Part shown: positions 16,603-24,999 of the stretch, one piece after another
How the letters are laid out: every line of letters starts with the position of its first letter
Position numbering within the stretch: the stretch's first letter is position 1
Source of the DNA: Bacteroidota bacterium
Lineage (GTDB): Bacteria > Bacteroidota > Bacteroidia > Chitinophagales > LD1
Length of the DNA stretch: 64,000 nucleotides
Assembly (NCBI GenBank): GCA_026391075.1
Contig: JAPLES010000007.1
Location: 30,233-94,232 of the forward strand
Direction of reading: 5' to 3'
Notes under the pieces: model-generated
What the model saw: only the letters and a program-made list of their open reading frames with translations
Database searches by the model: none
What the model was told of the DNA's origin: nothing
Made by a program: the position numbers and the translations under genes

Positions 16603-16858
16603 TTTTGCAAAACACTTGTCTTTGTATTCTGCATTGGCGGTTGAATGTCTGGTAGTTCTTTAAGCAAATAAAATTTCTGCCAACGCTCCGCATCTTCCGT
16701 CCTCCGCCATCTGCCAACCGTCAACTCAAACCCTCTCGTTGAAAATTCCTCCTCTGCTGTTAATTACTTCGCAAAATATTTGCCGCGCAATTTCTGCGCA
16801 AGATTATTTTCGCGCACGTTCCGAATATGAAAGAAGAGCGTAACCAAAATTTTTCACC

Positions 16859-18076
16859 ATGTCACAAGCTACAGCCACTATGAACCAACTCTCTGACCGC
16901 ATCAACCAAATGCAGGAATCTGCCACTATCAAAATGAGCAAAATGAGCCGCGAATTAAAAGCGCAGGGTCACGATGTAATTGATTTGAGTTTGGGCGAAC
17001 CCGATTTTGATACGCCTCAATACATTAAAGATGCAGCCAAGCTTGCCATTGACAAGGGCTATACCAAATACACGCCAGTGCCGGGCTACCCCGAGTTGCG
17101 TAAAGCCATTATGCAAAAGTTTAAGCGTGATAATAATCTCGATTATACCATGGAGCAGATTGTGGTTTCTACCGGAGCCAAACAATCTATTGCCAATGTG
17201 GTGTTGAGTTTAATAAATCCGGGCGATGAAGTTTTATTGCCCGCGCCTTACAGGGTTAGCTATGCCGCCATTGCCGAACTTGCCGAAGGCAAGTGCGTTG
17301 AAATTCCTACCACGATTGATTCTAATTTTAAAGTAACTGCCGATTTGCTGGAGCAATACATTACGCCTAAAACCAAGCTGATGATTTTTTCATCGCCTTG
17401 CAATCCTACGGGTTCGGTGTTTTCGCAAGATGAGTTGAAGGCGATTGCAGCTGTGGTGAAAAAACATCCTAACCTGTTTGTGCTGTGCGATGAAATTTAT
17501 GAATACATCAATTTCACCGGACAGAAGCATACAAGCTTAGCCGAGTTTGCCGAAATAAAAGAACAGGTAATTACGGTGAACGGTTTCAGTAAAGCTTTTG
17601 CTATGACTGGATGGAGACTGGGTTATATCGGTGCACCGCTTTTTATTGCTAAAGCATGCGACAAAATGCAGGGACAGTTTACTTCGGCTCCTTGCTCTAT
17701 CACTCAAAAAGCAGGCGAAGCCGCTTTGCTTGGCGATACCACTCCGAGTTTCGATATGGTGAAAGAATTTAAAAAGCGTAGAGATATTGTTTACGCATTG
17801 CTTAAAGAAATACCGGGATTGAAAGTGAATTTACCCGAGGGTGCTTTCTACTTCTTCTTCGATGTAAGTTCTTATTTCGGAAAAACATTTGAAGGCAAAG
17901 CGTTGAACACACCCGAAGATATTTCGTTGTTCTTATTGGCAGATGGCAAAATTGCTTTAGTAAGCGGTGAAAGCTTTGGCGATAAAAACTGTTTGCGCAT
18001 GAGCTATGCAACAAGCGAAGAGAAATTGGTGGAAGCGTGTAAGAGAATTAAAGAAGGGTTCGCAAAACTACAGTAG
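16859..18076 (+). CDS. Aspartate aminotransferase-like class I aminotransferase
   Basis: PLP-dependent aminotransferase, 405 aa, of the fold-type I class I family (subgroup I-gamma, AspC/PatA-like). The PLP lysine is in VNGFSKAFAMTGWRLGY; LGEPDFDTP near the N-terminus and SSPCNPTGSVF contact substrate and cofactor. It should exchange amino groups between aspartate and 2-oxoglutarate, possibly also using prephenate as in other members. It stands alone, with a repeat-rich upstream region and a word repeat before the next gene. Confidence 0.92.
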   Translation: MSQATATMNQLSDRINQMQESATIKMSKMSRELKAQGHDVIDLSLGEPDFDTPQYIKDAAKLAIDKGYTKYTPVPGYPELRKAIMQKFKRDNNLDYTMEQIVVSTGAKQSIANVVLSLINPGDEVLLPAPYRVSYAAIAELAEGKCVEIPTTIDSNFKVTADLLEQYITPKTKLMIFSSPCNPTGSVFSQDELKAIAAVVKKHPNLFVLCDEIYEYINFTGQKHTSLAEFAEIKEQVITVNGFSKAFAMTGWRLGYIGAPLFIAKACDKMQGQFTSAPCSITQKAGEAALLGDTTPSFDMVKEFKKRRDIVYALLKEIPGLKVNLPEGAFYFFFDVSSYFGKTFEGKALNTPEDISLFLLADGKIALVSGESFGDKNCLRMSYATSEEKLVEACKRIKEGFAKLQ

Positions 18077-18148
18077 TTTACAGTTTGTCACAGCAGGGTT
18101 TCGTTTCGAACGCTGCGTTCAATTGCTCTAAAACGTATTTGTATTTTC

Positions 18149-18176
18149 ATTTTCGAATTTTCAAATTCCCGAATTT
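18149..18176 (+). repeat. Octamer-word repeat upstream of the PfkB kinase
   Basis: Phased 8-nt words TTTTCGAA, TTTTCAAA, TTCCCGAA. The same words occur at 56275 and 60179, and the layout matches the arms around the four-helix gene at 6500. It ends 14 nt before the kinase ATG. Confidence 0.75.
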
Positions 18177-18190
18177 ATTAATTGCAATAA

Positions 18191-19150
18191 ATGCCTACAC
18201 CTAAACTAAACTTCTCTAACCTCTCCGTCCTAATCATTGGCGATGTAATGGTTGACTTTTATTTATTCGGAGAAGTGAACCGCATTTCGCCCGAAGCACC
18301 TGTGCCTGTGGTTGAAATTGCGAGCAAGGAATCGCGCCCGGGTGGTGCGGCAAATGTTGCGCTTAATATTGCAGAACTCGGAGCAAAACCAATTTTGCTT
18401 TCCATGGTAGGAAGAGATTTAACAGGCAATTTGTTGATTAAAATGCTTCGCGATTTTGGTGTAAAGACCAATCATATTCTTCAAAACAAAAATCGCGTTA
18501 CCACTTTAAAGACTCGTGTGTTTGATGAAGACAAACAAGTAGTGCGCTTTGATGAAGAAGAAATTGAAGATGTAAACGAAGCGCAGGAAACTTTGCTCAT
18601 TAAAGAATTCAAAAAAATTCTTTTAAATGACAAACCCGATATCATCATCATTCAGGACTACAACAAAGGTGTGCTTACTAAATATTTCATTAAGCAGATT
18701 TTATTACTCGCCACCAAAACCGGAATACCGGTAGCTGTTGATCCTAAGGAGCGCAACTTTTTCGACTATCAGGCAATTGATTTATTCAAACCAAACTTGC
18801 GCGAATTTTCCGAAGCCATCGGTTATCGCATTAATTCAAAAAGCATTGAAAGCTTGCGCAGTGGTGCAGAAGAATTGCGCAGAAAGAATCGATTTAAAAA
18901 TTTAATGGTTACGCTTGGTGGCAATGGCATTTTTTGTTTCACCCGCGATGGAAATTCATTTATTGTTCCGGCTAAATCAATCAAAGCCGCTGATGTTTCG
19001 GGTGCCGGTGATACAGCTATTAGCATTGCCACACTTGCTTACGCACAAAAATATTCGCTCAAAGAAATTGCACAGTTTGCCAATAAAGCTGCGGCTGCTG
19101 TTTGTAAAAAAGTAGGCGTTACTCCGGTTAGTTTGAAGGAGATGAAATAA
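18191..19150 (+). CDS. rfaE1: PfkB-family kinase, heptose-7-phosphate kinase type (RfaE1)
   Basis: Ribokinase-fold kinase, 319 aa, resembling the N-terminal kinase domain of HldE/RfaE. The sequence starts LSVLIIGDVMVDFYLFGEV, has RPGGAANVALNI, and ends with the anion hole DVSGAGDTAISI, whose Asp is catalytic. It should phosphorylate D-glycero-D-manno-heptose 7-phosphate to the 1,7-bisphosphate for ADP-heptose. The cytidylyl/adenylyltransferase half of HldE is absent, consistent with separate RfaE1/RfaE2 enzymes. No other heptose genes are in the window, so substrate is by family only. Confidence 0.85.
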   Translation: MPTPKLNFSNLSVLIIGDVMVDFYLFGEVNRISPEAPVPVVEIASKESRPGGAANVALNIAELGAKPILLSMVGRDLTGNLLIKMLRDFGVKTNHILQNKNRVTTLKTRVFDEDKQVVRFDEEEIEDVNEAQETLLIKEFKKILLNDKPDIIIIQDYNKGVLTKYFIKQILLLATKTGIPVAVDPKERNFFDYQAIDLFKPNLREFSEAIGYRINSKSIESLRSGAEELRRKNRFKNLMVTLGGNGIFCFTRDGNSFIVPAKSIKAADVSGAGDTAISIATLAYAQKYSLKEIAQFANKAAAAVCKKVGVTPVSLKEMK

Positions 19151-19159
19151 AAAAACACG

Positions 19160-20557
19160 CTAACTCGCTTTCTCTTTTCCTCTCTTAAATATTTTCCCCT
19201 TTCCTTTAAACAAATCACTCACCTCACCGCGTATAGCGTCAACAGGTTTCATATTGGCGGCACTCCACGCAGGAATGAAACCGGCAAGTATTCCGGTTAC
19301 AATAGAAATGGAAAGTCCTATGAAAATATTTTGTGCCGTTATATAGAATTGGAAATCGGAACCGTTGCTGGCAACTATCCAACCTAACACTTGAAAAACA
19401 AGAATAACCAGTAAAAGCCCTATGAGTCCGCCAAACATACAAAGCATTATTGCTTCCAATAAAAACTCCAGCAATATGTAAACCTTGCGCGCGCCCATTG
19501 CTTTTTTAATTCCAATTTGATACACACGCTCCTGCACACTCACAAACATAATATTCGCAATGCCGAAGGTTCCCACCAGAATAGAAAAGCCGCCAATAAA
19601 CAAACCGGCAATATTGATGATGGAAAAAATAGAAGAGATAGCTTCAGTGAAAACACTGATTTGATTAATGGCAAAATCATCTTCTTCATAAGGCGATAAT
19701 CTGCGAATGGATCGCATAGCCCCTTTCAATTCATAGCGCAATTCGTCTATCGGCACTCCTGGTTTGGGGGCTATTTCGAGTAGCGGGTCATTGCCTATGT
19801 CGTTCATGTTTACAAACATGCTCATGAAACTAAATGGCACCATTACTTCATTATCGTGCGACAGACCAATCATATCGCTACCTTCTTTTTTCAGCACGCC
19901 TATCACCGTTACTTTCACCCCTCTAATTTTTATTTGTTCTCCTTCAATATGGTTTCTGCCTTCAAACAAAGCTTCGGCTACGGTACTGCCAATTAAAGCA
20001 ACTGCTTGCGCGTTGTTTGCCTCGCCTGTAGTAAAGTAACGCCCCTGTGTAAACTCTATTTCTTTAATTTGATTATAGTCGTACGATACTCCCAGTATCT
20101 GCACACGCTCTGCCACATGGTCTCCATAAATTACATTTGCTCCACCAGCTTGGTAAACAATGCAGCTACTTCGTGCGCCACTCATTTTTTGTTGTAATTG
20201 TTCCAACTCCCTACGATTGGTAGAAGGGCGGTTTATATACTTCCACCAGGGATAATCGGGACTCATGATCCAGGGCCATTTTTGCACATATAAAATATCT
20301 TTGCCCAATGAGGCAAACGATTTTTGAATATTCATTTCCATGGAGTTGACAGCGGTGCGCACCGATATAATGCAGAGAATACCGATGCTGATACCAATGA
20401 GCGAAAGGGTGGAGCGCAGTTTGGATGCGCGTATTTCAGCGAAGGATAAAACCAAACTTTGCCAAAAAATTTGAAGAAAAATACTCACGCGGCAAACGTA
20501 ATAAAAACTTACTAGCGCAACACGGGATTGACTTCGCCTTTTGCTAAACCAATTCAT
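19160..20557 (-). CDS. MacB-like ABC transporter permease
   Basis: Membrane protein of the FtsX/MacB permease family. One transmembrane helix lies near the N-terminus (STLSLIGISIGILCII), followed by a large periplasmic MacB_PCD domain and three C-terminal helices, the last ending in a cytoplasmic basic tail. Such permeases work with an ATPase for efflux or lipoprotein handling; no ATP-binding subunit is adjacent. The track start at 20557 adds a basic extension; a GTG at 20488 (VSIFLQIFWQSLVL) is an alternative start. Gene organisation gives no clue to the substrate. Confidence 0.85.
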   Translation of the reverse strand: MNWFSKRRSQSRVALVSFYYVCRVSIFLQIFWQSLVLSFAEIRASKLRSTLSLIGISIGILCIISVRTAVNSMEMNIQKSFASLGKDILYVQKWPWIMSPDYPWWKYINRPSTNRRELEQLQQKMSGARSSCIVYQAGGANVIYGDHVAERVQILGVSYDYNQIKEIEFTQGRYFTTGEANNAQAVALIGSTVAEALFEGRNHIEGEQIKIRGVKVTVIGVLKKEGSDMIGLSHDNEVMVPFSFMSMFVNMNDIGNDPLLEIAPKPGVPIDELRYELKGAMRSIRRLSPYEEDDFAINQISVFTEAISSIFSIINIAGLFIGGFSILVGTFGIANIMFVSVQERVYQIGIKKAMGARKVYILLEFLLEAIMLCMFGGLIGLLLVILVFQVLGWIVASNGSDFQFYITAQNIFIGLSISIVTGILAGFIPAWSAANMKPVDAIRGEVSDLFKGKGKIFKRGKEKAS

Positions 20558-20560
20558 TTC

Positions 20561-20590
20561 TTGGCAAATCCAATTCCCCGATTATTTTTG
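20561..20590 (+). promoter_or_regulatory. Promoter of queA
   Basis: TTG at 20561 is followed after 19 nt by TATTTTTG at 20583-20590, matching the Bacteroidota consensus. It lies at the start region of the divergent permease gene. Confidence 0.6.
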
Positions 20591-20596
20591 CGCCCT

Positions 20597-20633
20597 CGAA
20601 AATTCAGAAACGTTCTGAAATTTTGAATTCCGT
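20597..20633 (+). repeat. Inverted repeat in the queA leader
   Basis: CGAAAATTCAGAA (20597-20609) and TTCTGAAATTTTG (20613-20625) pair almost completely, forming a hairpin in the first 30 nt of the predicted queA transcript. Words such as TTCTGAAA and TTTTGAAT recall the octamer repeats. It could be structural control of queA or another word repeat. Confidence 0.5.
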
Positions 20634-20653
20634 AAAATTCAAAAACAAATAAC

Positions 20654-21703
20654 ATGAAACTCTCCAGCTTTGGATTCAACATCCCAAAAGACGCAATAGC
20701 GCAGTATCCCGCAAAAAACCGTGACGATAGTAAACTGATGGTAATTGACCGCAGAACGGGAAAAATTGAACACAAAAAATTTCACGACATCCTCAAATAC
20801 TTTGGCGATGGCGATGTGCTTATTCTGAATAACACCAAAGTATTTCCTGCGCGCCTTTATGGAACCAAAGAAAAAACAGGTGCAAAGATTGAAGTGTTTC
20901 TGTTACGCGAGTTGAACCAAAAACAATTTCTGTGGGATGTGTTGGTAGACCCTGCTCGTAAAATTCGTGTAGGAAATAAATTGTATTTCGGAGCTAATGA
21001 TGATTTGATTGCAGAAGTAGTAGATAACACTACTTCGCGAGGAAGAACTATTCGTTTTCTTTTTGATGGCGACTACGATAAATTTAAAAAGGTGCTTTTT
21101 GGTTTGGGCGAAACACCACTACCTAAATATATTAAGCGTGACGTAGAGCCACTGGATGCCGAACGTTATCAAACTGTGTTTGCAAGAGTGGAAGGCGCTG
21201 TAGCAGCCCCTACTGCCGGTATGCACTTTAGCCGCGAGTTATTAAAGCGCATGGAAATAAAAGGTGTGGAGTTAGCTGAAGTAACGCTTCATACAGGACT
21301 AGGAACTTTCCGCACTATTGATGTAGAAGATCTTTCCAAACATAAAATGGATGCAGAAGAATTTATAATTCCTGATAAAGCGGTGAAAACGGTGAATCAT
21401 GCAAAAGATAATGGCAACAGAATTTGTGCAGTAGGCACTACTTCTATGCGTGCCATTGAATCTGCAGTTTCTGCTGAGCATTATTTAAAACCATTCAACG
21501 GCTGGACAAATCTTTTCATTCACCCGCCTTACGATTTTAGTATTGCTAACACCATGCTTACTAATTTCCATGCTCCCAAATCAAGCTTAATGATTATGGC
21601 TGCAGCATTTTGCGGTTACGATTTATTAATGAAAGCTTATGAGAGCGCAGCCAAGGAGAAATACAAATTTCTTTCGTATGGCGATGCCATGTTGATTTTA
21701 TAA
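20654..21703 (+). CDS. queA: S-adenosylmethionine:tRNA ribosyltransferase-isomerase
   Basis: QueA, 349 aa, converts preQ1 in tRNA to epoxyqueuosine using the ribosyl group of SAM. Typical sequence includes [19 protein letters not shown] at the start, [15 protein letters not shown] in the middle, [11 protein letters not shown] and MRAIESA. The gene has its own promoter. folE and a PTPS/QueD gene 8 kb away could supply the early part of the pathway. Confidence 0.95.
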   Translation: MKLSSFGFNIPKDAIAQYPAKNRDDSKLMVIDRRTGKIEHKKFHDILKYFGDGDVLILNNTKVFPARLYGTKEKTGAKIEVFLLRELNQKQFLWDVLVDPARKIRVGNKLYFGANDDLIAEVVDNTTSRGRTIRFLFDGDYDKFKKVLFGLGETPLPKYIKRDVEPLDAERYQTVFARVEGAVAAPTAGMHFSRELLKRMEIKGVELAEVTLHTGLGTFRTIDVEDLSKHKMDAEEFIIPDKAVKTVNHAKDNGNRICAVGTTSMRAIESAVSAEHYLKPFNGWTNLFIHPPYDFSIANTMLTNFHAPKSSLMIMAAAFCGYDLLMKAYESAAKEKYKFLSYGDAMLIL

Positions 21704-21733
21704 GCGCAGATAAAATTTCTTTCTATTTTTTCT

Positions 21734-22621
21734 TTACGCCTTCGGGTGCGCCTGCTTGTAAATGTTCTTGAGCTTATCAATAGTGTTGTGGGTGTAAACC
21801 TGCGTAGCTGCCAAACTGCTGTGACCGAGTAATTCTTTCACCGCGTTAATATCGGCTCCGTTATTCAAAAGGTGAGTGGCATAGGTATGACGAAGCGTGT
21901 GCGGACTTTTTTTCTCTACTGTAGTAACCAGATTCAAATATTTTTTCACTGTGCTGTAAACAAATCGTTCGCTTAGTTTATTGCCTTTCATATCGGTGAG
22001 CAAATAAATTTCAGAATGAGCTTCTTTTTTCAAATTTTTCTTTTGCTGCAGAAAAGTTTTAATGGCATTGCGTAGTTCGCTGTGAATAGGAATAATGCGC
22101 TCCTTATTTCTTTTGCCCAAAACCTTCAGTTGCGAATTGTAAGTATCTACATCACTTTCTTTCAAATGAATCAATTCGCTTCTACGCATGCCCGTGCCGT
22201 AAAGCAATTCAATTACCATTTTTGCTAGAAACCCTTCGTACCCTTCAGGGAACTCAATATCGTTTAGCAACTTTTCTGTTCCGGTTTGCTCCACAAAAGC
22301 AGGAAGTCGTTTCACGGGTTTAGGTGTTTGCACCTTAGACATCGGAGTTTTTTTTATTTCTCCTCTGCGTAACAAAAATTTATAAAATGATTTGAGTGCC
22401 GAAATTTTACGATTGATACTGCGGGCAGAAATTTTCTGCTCCATCATACTCACTATCCAGTTGCGGATATCAATATGCGTAGCAAGAATTATTTCCTGTT
22501 CAAACGATTTTAAGAAAAGCTCAAACTGCGCCAGGTCGTTGGCATACGCCACATGCGTATGCTTCGAAGAGCGTTTCTCGAACTCGATATAATTTAAAAA
22601 GGATTCTACCTGCGCGTGCAT
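21734..22621 (-). CDS. xerC: Tyrosine recombinase XerC/XerD
   Basis: Site-specific recombinase of 295 aa, the size of chromosomal Xer proteins that resolve dimers at dif. The N-terminal SAM-like core-binding domain covers residues 1-85. Catalytic residues are all present: Arg146 in GTGMRRSEL, Lys170 in LGKRNKERIIP, His241 and Arg244 in HTLRHTYATH, His267 in LLGHSSL and Tyr276 in QVYTHNT. It lies directly upstream of rpsU-side repeats. Whether it has any role with the palindromic repeats nearby is unknown; no dif site was recognised. Confidence 0.9.
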   Translation of the reverse strand: MHAQVESFLNYIEFEKRSSKHTHVAYANDLAQFELFLKSFEQEIILATHIDIRNWIVSMMEQKISARSINRKISALKSFYKFLLRRGEIKKTPMSKVQTPKPVKRLPAFVEQTGTEKLLNDIEFPEGYEGFLAKMVIELLYGTGMRRSELIHLKESDVDTYNSQLKVLGKRNKERIIPIHSELRNAIKTFLQQKKNLKKEAHSEIYLLTDMKGNKLSERFVYSTVKKYLNLVTTVEKKSPHTLRHTYATHLLNNGADINAVKELLGHSSLAATQVYTHNTIDKLKNIYKQAHPKA

Positions 22622-22841
22622 AATTCAAACATAGAACGTATGCCGGCTAATTCCATTGCAGTTTTCAACGGGAAGAAATGCGGTGTCCTTGTAAAATCCA
22701 CCCTCTGCCGCTTCGCGGCATCTCCCGCCAGCGGGAGACAGGATTTGTCCTCCGCTGGCGGAGGTGGCACCGCAGCTTTGTGCGGGGTCGGAGGTGGATG
22801 TTTTTGAGTAAGTAAATTGTTGACTGAATGTGGTACAAAGA
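22622..22841. repeat. Nest of GC-rich palindromes between xerC and rpsU
   Basis: Between 22690 and 22801 lie TGCCGCttcGCGGCA, TCTCCCGCCAGCGGGAGA, CCTCCGCTGGCGGAGG and GCACCGCagctttGTGCGG, all bounded by ATCCACCCTC and GGAGGTGGAT. The outer halves are themselves complementary. The ORFs listed here in both directions are by-products of the stop-free GC-rich sequence. Confidence 0.75.
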
Positions 22842-22873
22842 AAAAGCCCATCCTGTTTACAGAATGAGCTTTT
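22842..22873 (-). terminator. Terminator of rpsU
   Basis: On the minus strand AAAAGCTCATTCTGT pairs with ACAGGATGGGCTTTTT, followed by a T-rich stretch (CTTTG). It lies 22 bp after the rpsU stop codon. Confidence 0.75.
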
Positions 22874-22895
22874 ATATAGTTTGAACAGCAGAGGA

Positions 22896-23090
22896 CTAAC
22901 CTTCCGCTTCTCTCTTTAATGTTTCAATATAAGCAGCGTGCAACACCGTTTGTCTGCGTTTAATGCTTGGCTTAACAAACACCTGGCGCTCGCGAAGCTG
23001 ACGAAGGAAACCCGCTTTTTCGAATTTCTTTTTGTACTTCTTTAATGCTTTATCAATAGTATCCGATTCTCTTGCGTCAATAGTTAACAT
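22896..23090 (-). CDS. rpsU: 30S ribosomal protein bS21
   Basis: Small ribosomal protein S21, 64 aa. It starts MLTIDARESDTIDKALKKYK and has the basic RRQTVLHAAY segment. In Bacteroidota S21 helps hide the anti-Shine-Dalgarno end of 16S rRNA; in Flavobacterium the rpsU message keeps a strong Shine-Dalgarno for autoregulation. Here the 16-nt leader upstream of the ATG (aatttttaaaagc) shows none. It has its own promoter and terminator, a single-gene unit. Confidence 0.95.
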   Translation of the reverse strand: MLTIDARESDTIDKALKKYKKKFEKAGFLRQLRERQVFVKPSIKRRQTVLHAAYIETLKREAEG

Positions 23091-23112
23091 GCTTTTAAAA
23101 ATTTATGGACGG

Positions 23113-23143
23113 CAAAAATAAAAACTACGCTTAAATAACCAAA
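23113..23143 (-). promoter_or_regulatory. Promoter of rpsU
   Basis: TTTG (23143-23140, minus strand), 19 nt, then TATTTTTG (23120-23113). The match to the Bacteroidota consensus is exact. The -33 box ends at the last bases before the acyl-CoA dehydrogenase stop codon. Confidence 0.75.
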
Positions 23144-24337
23144 CTATATGTTCCCTTTCATTATCTCTCTCGAAATAACCAACTTCTGAATCTCCGAAGT
23201 TCCTTCGCCAATAGTGCAAAGCTTACTGTCGCGGTAGAATTTTTCTACAGGGAAATCCTTGGTGTAACCGTAACCGCCAAATATCTGAACGGCATCGGTA
23301 GAAACCTGCACAGCCACTTCGCTGGTATAGTATTTAGCAAAGGCAGATTCTTTAGTCATTTTCTTGTGCTCGTTCTTTAAAAACGCGGCTTGCATAGTGA
23401 GCAATTCGCCCGCTTCAATCTTCGTTGCCATATCAGCTAACTTAAAAGCTATTGCCTGAAAGTTCGCAATCGGCTGACCAAACTGCTCGCGCTCTTTGGC
23501 GTACTTCACACTAGCTTCATACGCACCTTTCGCAATTCCTAAACCGAGAGCAGCAATCGAAATTCTTCCGCCATCCAAAATGTGCATCGCCTGTTGAAAG
23601 CCTCTGCCTATTTCTTTTTCGCCACCCACCACATTTTCATCGGGCACAAAACAATCTTCAAAAATTACTTCGGCAGTTTCCGAAGCTCTCATACCAAGTT
23701 TGTTTTCTTTCTTTCCTGCTTTCAAACCTTTGGTTCCGCGCTCAATAATGAATGCAGTCATACCTTTGGTATCGAGCAATTCGCCTGTGCGAACGATAGC
23801 TACTACTACATCTCCTGTTGCTCCGTGGGTAATCCAGTTTTTGTTTCCGTTCAGCACCCAGCCGCCATCAACTTTTTTGGCAGTTACTTTCATGCGCATA
23901 GCATCGCTGCCTGTGTTGGCTTCGGTCAAAGCCCATGCACCAATCCATTCGCCAGTCGCAAGCTTAGGTAAATATTTTTTCTTCTGCTCTTCGGTACCGT
24001 GATAATAAATATGTCCGGTGCAAAGCGAATTGTGCGCAGCGGTTGAAAGACCAATGCTTCCACACACTTTCGAAATTTCTGAAACCACGTTTACATATTC
24101 GAAATACGAAAGACCGGAACCCGAATATTTTTCAGGAATATAAACTCCGAGGAAACCAAGCTCGCCCATTTTGTAAAACAAATCGCGTGGAAAAATTTGC
24201 TCTTCATCCCACTTCATAAAGTGCGGGCGAATTTCTTTCTCCGCAAAGTCCTTAATGGTTTGCGTAATCATTAGCTGATTCTCGCTGTAGTCGAAATTCA
24301 TTCCGGTTGATGTTTCTGAAGGGGCAATAGCGCTCAT
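23144..24337 (-). CDS. Acyl-CoA dehydrogenase
   Basis: FAD-dependent acyl-CoA dehydrogenase, 397 aa, which makes the trans-2-enoyl-CoA in beta-oxidation or in branched-chain amino acid breakdown. Family signatures are [17 protein letters not shown] in the middle and [20 protein letters not shown] near the C-terminus, with the catalytic Glu expected in [20 protein letters not shown]-like element lies upstream near 24394. Chain-length preference cannot be read from the sequence. It fits with thiolase, PECR-like SDR and enoyl-CoA hydratase elsewhere in the window. Confidence 0.93.
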   Translation of the reverse strand: MSAIAPSETSTGMNFDYSENQLMITQTIKDFAEKEIRPHFMKWDEEQIFPRDLFYKMGELGFLGVYIPEKYSGSGLSYFEYVNVVSEISKVCGSIGLSTAAHNSLCTGHIYYHGTEEQKKKYLPKLATGEWIGAWALTEANTGSDAMRMKVTAKKVDGGWVLNGNKNWITHGATGDVVVAIVRTGELLDTKGMTAFIIERGTKGLKAGKKENKLGMRASETAEVIFEDCFVPDENVVGGEKEIGRGFQQAMHILDGGRISIAALGLGIAKGAYEASVKYAKEREQFGQPIANFQAIAFKLADMATKIEAGELLTMQAAFLKNEHKKMTKESAFAKYYTSEVAVQVSTDAVQIFGGYGYTKDFPVEKFYRDSKLCTIGEGTSEIQKLVISREIMKGNI

Positions 24338-24421
24338 ATCGTTGGTTTAAAAGTTGCGGGTTACGTGTTGCTTGCTAATACAAAATTTAGGTGGCGAATA
24401 TAGAAATTTTGCCTGCGCTTC

Positions 24422-24958
24422 TTAATAGTTCATCAGCGAAACAATGTTCTTTGAATAGCGCAGAATTTTATCCTTGCCATTTAAAAAATCAAGTTCAGCA
24501 ATGAATGAAAAACCCGCCACGTTGCCGCCTTCCATTTGCACTAACTCAGCCGCTGCCATAGCAGTGCCACCGGTAGCCAACAGGTCATCGTGAATCATCA
24601 CATTCCATTTTGGTTTTACTACGCCAGTATGAATTTCGAGTGTGGCAGTTCCGTATTCTAAATCGTAAGTAAACGATTTTGTTTCGGCAGGCAGCTTACC
24701 TTTTTTGCGAACAGGGAAGAGCGGAATATTCAGTTTCTGTGCAATCAAAATGCCAATGAAAAATCCACGGCTTTCAATAGCGCAAACGGCATCTACCTTT
24801 CCGTGATTGTGCAAAAAATTATTGACGATGCTCTCTGCAATTTCATCGCAAAGTTTAGCATCTAAAAAGATAGGAGTAATGTCTTTGAATTGGATTCCCG
24901 GCTTGGGGAAATCGGGCACATTGCGAATGGCGAGGTCGAGTTTATCTTTTAATGTCAT
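24422..24958 (-). CDS. apt: Adenine phosphoribosyltransferase
   Basis: Purine salvage enzyme that makes AMP from adenine and PRPP, 178 aa. PRPP-binding loop VMIHDDLLATGGTAMAAAE is intact, and AIESRGFFIG and FPVRKKGKLP mark the family. The gene is separated from the upstream secreted protein by a perfect 16-bp-stem palindrome. Confidence 0.96.
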   Translation of the reverse strand: MTLKDKLDLAIRNVPDFPKPGIQFKDITPIFLDAKLCDEIAESIVNNFLHNHGKVDAVCAIESRGFFIGILIAQKLNIPLFPVRKKGKLPAETKSFTYDLEYGTATLEIHTGVVKPKWNVMIHDDLLATGGTAMAAAELVQMEGGNVAGFSFIAELDFLNGKDKILRYSKNIVSLMNY

Positions 24959-24964
24959 GTGGCG

Positions 24965-24997
24965 AACTTCTAAAAAGTTTCAAACTTTTTAGAAGTT
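24965..24997. terminator. Perfect palindrome between apt and the upstream gene
   Basis: AACTTCTAAAAAGTTT, one C, AAACTTTTTAGAAGTT: a 16 bp stem with a single central base. It lies between two genes on the same strand. It could terminate the upstream transcript or be a protein-binding or repeat-derived palindrome. Confidence 0.65.
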
Positions 24998-24999
24998 AT

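Larger units (their letters stand above)
16416..16858. other. Intergenic region with hairpin and tandem array
   Basis: About 440 bp. The first part holds the perfect hairpin and the 21-bp array. The second part (16610-16858) has no gene; a TATTTTCG at 16805 with TTTG at 16779 (22 nt apart) may be a weak promoter for the aminotransferase. Confidence 0.5.

Noticed and set aside
16438-16644. 68 aa ORF with heptad repeats as a definite gene
   Set aside because: Any 21-bp repeat without stops gives an open frame; there is no promoter or similarity to support coding, so it is kept only as a question.
21734-22621. Integron integrase or phage integrase acting on the word repeats
   Set aside because: Length and sequence fit chromosomal XerC; no attC-like array, phage genes or direct link to the repeats was seen.
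22606-22851. ORFs of 81 and 63 aa in the palindrome stack near xerC
   Set aside because: Pro- and Gly-rich low-complexity translations of GC-rich palindromes on both strands, with no family resemblance.
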